Assembly (NCBI GenBank): GCA_020425915.1
Contig: JAGQQZ010000402.1
Span: forward strand, 1 to 6,517
DNA from: Planctomycetota bacterium
GTDB lineage: Bacteria > Planctomycetota > UBA1135 > UBA2386
Length of the DNA stretch: 6,517 nucleotides
Direction of reading: 5' to 3'
Shown in pieces: positions 5,319 through 6,517 of this stretch. The first letter of the stretch is position 1. The number at the start of each line of letters is the position of its first letter. Under the pieces are notes generated by a model. The model was not told the origin of the DNA. It did no database searches and worked only from the letters and a program-made list of their open reading frames with translations. The position numbers and the translations under genes are program-made.

Positions 5319-6416
5319 ATGGACGGCATCCTGGTCTACCAACACATCCGCGCCCTGCTCGAGGACGGCGCGATCGCGAGCTGCAACCCCGCGGTTTCCC
5401 CCGCCCAGGTCCAGCCGGCGAGCCTCGACCTCCGCATCGGCACGCTCGGCTACCGAGTGCGCAGCGGCTTCCTTCCGGAGACGGCGACGGTCGCGGAACG
5501 ACTCGAGGAGACCACGCTCTACACGTTCGACGTCACCGACGGCGCGGTCCTCGAGAAGGGGCACTGCTACGTGTTCCCGCTGCTCGAACGCATCGAGAAG
5601 CCGCTGCCGTACACGATCCGCGCCAACCCGAAATCATCGACGGGCCGACTCGACCTGTTCACGCGCCTGCTCGGCGATCACTGTGGTCGGTTCGAGATGC
5701 TCCCGCCCGGCTACACCGGGCCGCTCTACCTGGAGGTCGTGCCGCGCTCGTTCCCCGTCAAGCTCCAGACCGGCACGAGCCTGTCACAGATCCGCTTCGC
5801 CGCCGGCGACGCCGTCCTGAGCGACGACGCGTTGCGCGCCGAGTACGAACGGTCCCCGCTCCTGTTCCGCGACGACGGCTCGCCGATCCCGCTCGGCGAG
5901 GTCCGCATCGACGACGGCCTCTGTATGGGGATCTGCCTCAGCAACGACCGCGACGTGCAGGGCCCGATCGGCTACGAAGCGCGACGCTACAGCCGCGTGC
6001 TCGACGTGTCCGCGACCGGCGCCCACGACTGGCGCGACTTCTTCAAGCCGATCGAGCCGTCGCACGACGGGCACTTGATCGTCGAACCCGAGGAGTTCTA
6101 CATCTTCGCCTCGAAGGAACGCGTGCGCATCCCACGCCACCTGGCCGCCGAGATGGCCGCGTACGACGTCGGCATCGGCGAGTTGCGCACCAACTATGCG
6201 GGCTTCTTCGACAACGGTTTCGGCGGGGCCCAGGGCACCCGCGCCGTGCTCGAGGTGCGTCCCCACGACGTGCCGTTCCTGGTCGAGGACGGCCAGGTGT
6301 TCTTCAAGCTGCAGTTCTTCAAGAGCTTGGAGGAGCCGGACGTGGCGTATGGCGATGCGAAGCTCGAGAGCCACTACCAGGGGCAGGGGCTGCGGTTGAG
6401 CAAGCACTTCGCGTAG
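5319..6416 (+). CDS. dcd: dCTP deaminase, double-length (tandem dUTPase-fold) form
   Basis: The enzyme deaminates dCTP to dUTP, the precursor of dUMP for thymidylate synthesis. The product is 365 aa, nearly twice the 193 of E. coli Dcd. It matches the long form I recall from alphaproteobacteria and other lineages, in which two dUTPase-like halves are fused. First half: VQPASLDLRIG (31-41), PKSSTGR (104-110) with the Ser and Arg of the active site, PPGYTGPLYLEV (129-140) with the likely general base Glu139, and SQIRF (156-160). Second half: PIGYEARRYSRVLDV (216-230), EPEEFYIFASKERV (256-269), GELRTNYAGFFDNGFG (287-302), RAVLEVR (308-314) with Glu312, and the C-terminus YQGQGLRLSKHF (353-364). 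The second half has LAAEM where the first has the KSSTGR motif, so it probably contributes structure or a composite site. The ATG at 5319 is chosen because the homologous N-terminus begins with such a GIL...I..L helix; the upstream open frame is antisense to sucC. Confidence 0.93.
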   Translation: MDGILVYQHIRALLEDGAIASCNPAVSPAQVQPASLDLRIGTLGYRVRSGFLPETATVAERLEETTLYTFDVTDGAVLEKGHCYVFPLLERIEKPLPYTIRANPKSSTGRLDLFTRLLGDHCGRFEMLPPGYTGPLYLEVVPRSFPVKLQTGTSLSQIRFAAGDAVLSDDALRAEYERSPLLFRDDGSPIPLGEVRIDDGLCMGICLSNDRDVQGPIGYEARRYSRVLDVSATGAHDWRDFFKPIEPSHDGHLIVEPEEFYIFASKERVRIPRHLAAEMAAYDVGIGELRTNYAGFFDNGFGGAQGTRAVLEVRPHDVPFLVEDGQVFFKLQFFKSLEEPDVAYGDAKLESHYQGQGLRLSKHFA

Positions 6417-6517
6417 CGCGGTCGGCTGAGGGCGTTGCCTGCGCGCGGCTCGCGAGCGCTCGGGATCAAAGGCAAGACCAGGGGGCTCCCCCCGTTTGCC
6501 CCGTCACCTTCGCGTCG
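6417..6517. other. Non-coding end of window with weak hairpins, possible dcd terminator
   Basis: No gene is visible here. GGCAA (6471-6475) can pair with TTGCC (6496-6500) around an inner GGGGG/CCCCC stem (6481-6485 with 6489-6493). The same GGCAA could instead pair with TTGCC at 6435-6439. A 10-bp palindrome GCTCGCGAGC lies at 6448-6457. No U-tract follows, so the region is at most a weak or factor-assisted terminator for dcd. Confidence 0.35.

Noticed and set aside
5211..5564. Upstream extension of the sucC frame by 118 codons.
   Set aside because: It lies antisense to the start of dcd and precedes the family N-terminus MNIHEYQAKQLF; it has no recognisable protein character.
1..6517. Search for tRNA, rRNA, CRISPR arrays, insertion sequences, att sites, toxin-antitoxin or defence genes.
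   Set aside because: No cloverleaf, spaced direct repeats, transposase motifs or terminal inverted repeats of useful length were seen. The window is filled by housekeeping genes with uniform composition.

Overview
The window is GC-rich (roughly two thirds G+C by eye) bacterial chromosomal DNA. It is densely packed with housekeeping genes and shows no mobile element, RNA gene or CRISPR array. Its seven genes are one partial rhomboid protease, a folate enzyme (FolD), a polyprenyl diphosphate synthase, a TatA-type translocase subunit, a small unknown membrane protein, the two succinyl-CoA ligase subunits (SucD, SucC) and a double-length dCTP deaminase. The lineage cannot be fixed from this alone. 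The C-terminal HEAT-like helix followed by a 'TGQ-F-G-x-D' tail in the small unknown protein resembles sequences common in Planctomycetota. A Planctomycetota or other high-GC Gram-negative origin is therefore a guess, not a result.

Layout: (1) 1-459, minus strand, N-terminal half of a rhomboid protease running off the left edge. (2) 460-537, a short divergent promoter region. (3) 538-1383, plus strand, folD with a GTG start. (4) A tail-to-tail junction of only 4 bp. (5) 1388-5210, a five-gene minus-strand cluster transcribed sucC > sucD > unknown membrane protein > tatA > polyprenyl synthase. Spacings are 16, 16, 100 and 4 nt, so it probably forms one operon, with a possible internal break in the 100-nt gap before tatA. 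(6) 5211-5318, a divergent regulatory region with an 8-bp inverted repeat. (7) 5319-6416, plus strand, the dCTP deaminase. (8) 6417-6517, a non-coding end with weak hairpins.

Functionally the cluster links central metabolism (the substrate-level phosphorylation step of the TCA cycle) with membrane functions: Tat export and the isoprenoid chain for quinones or lipid carriers. folD and dcd at the flanks both feed nucleotide synthesis, through one-carbon units and through dUMP for thymidylate. The cluster is conventional overall. The observation most worth following is in FolD. The lysine needed for cyclohydrolase chemistry in the E. coli and human enzymes (E. coli K54) is glutamine here, and the conserved Asp121 is glutamate. 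This suggests an enzyme that may keep dehydrogenase activity but lack cyclohydrolase activity. No clear new multi-gene system was found.
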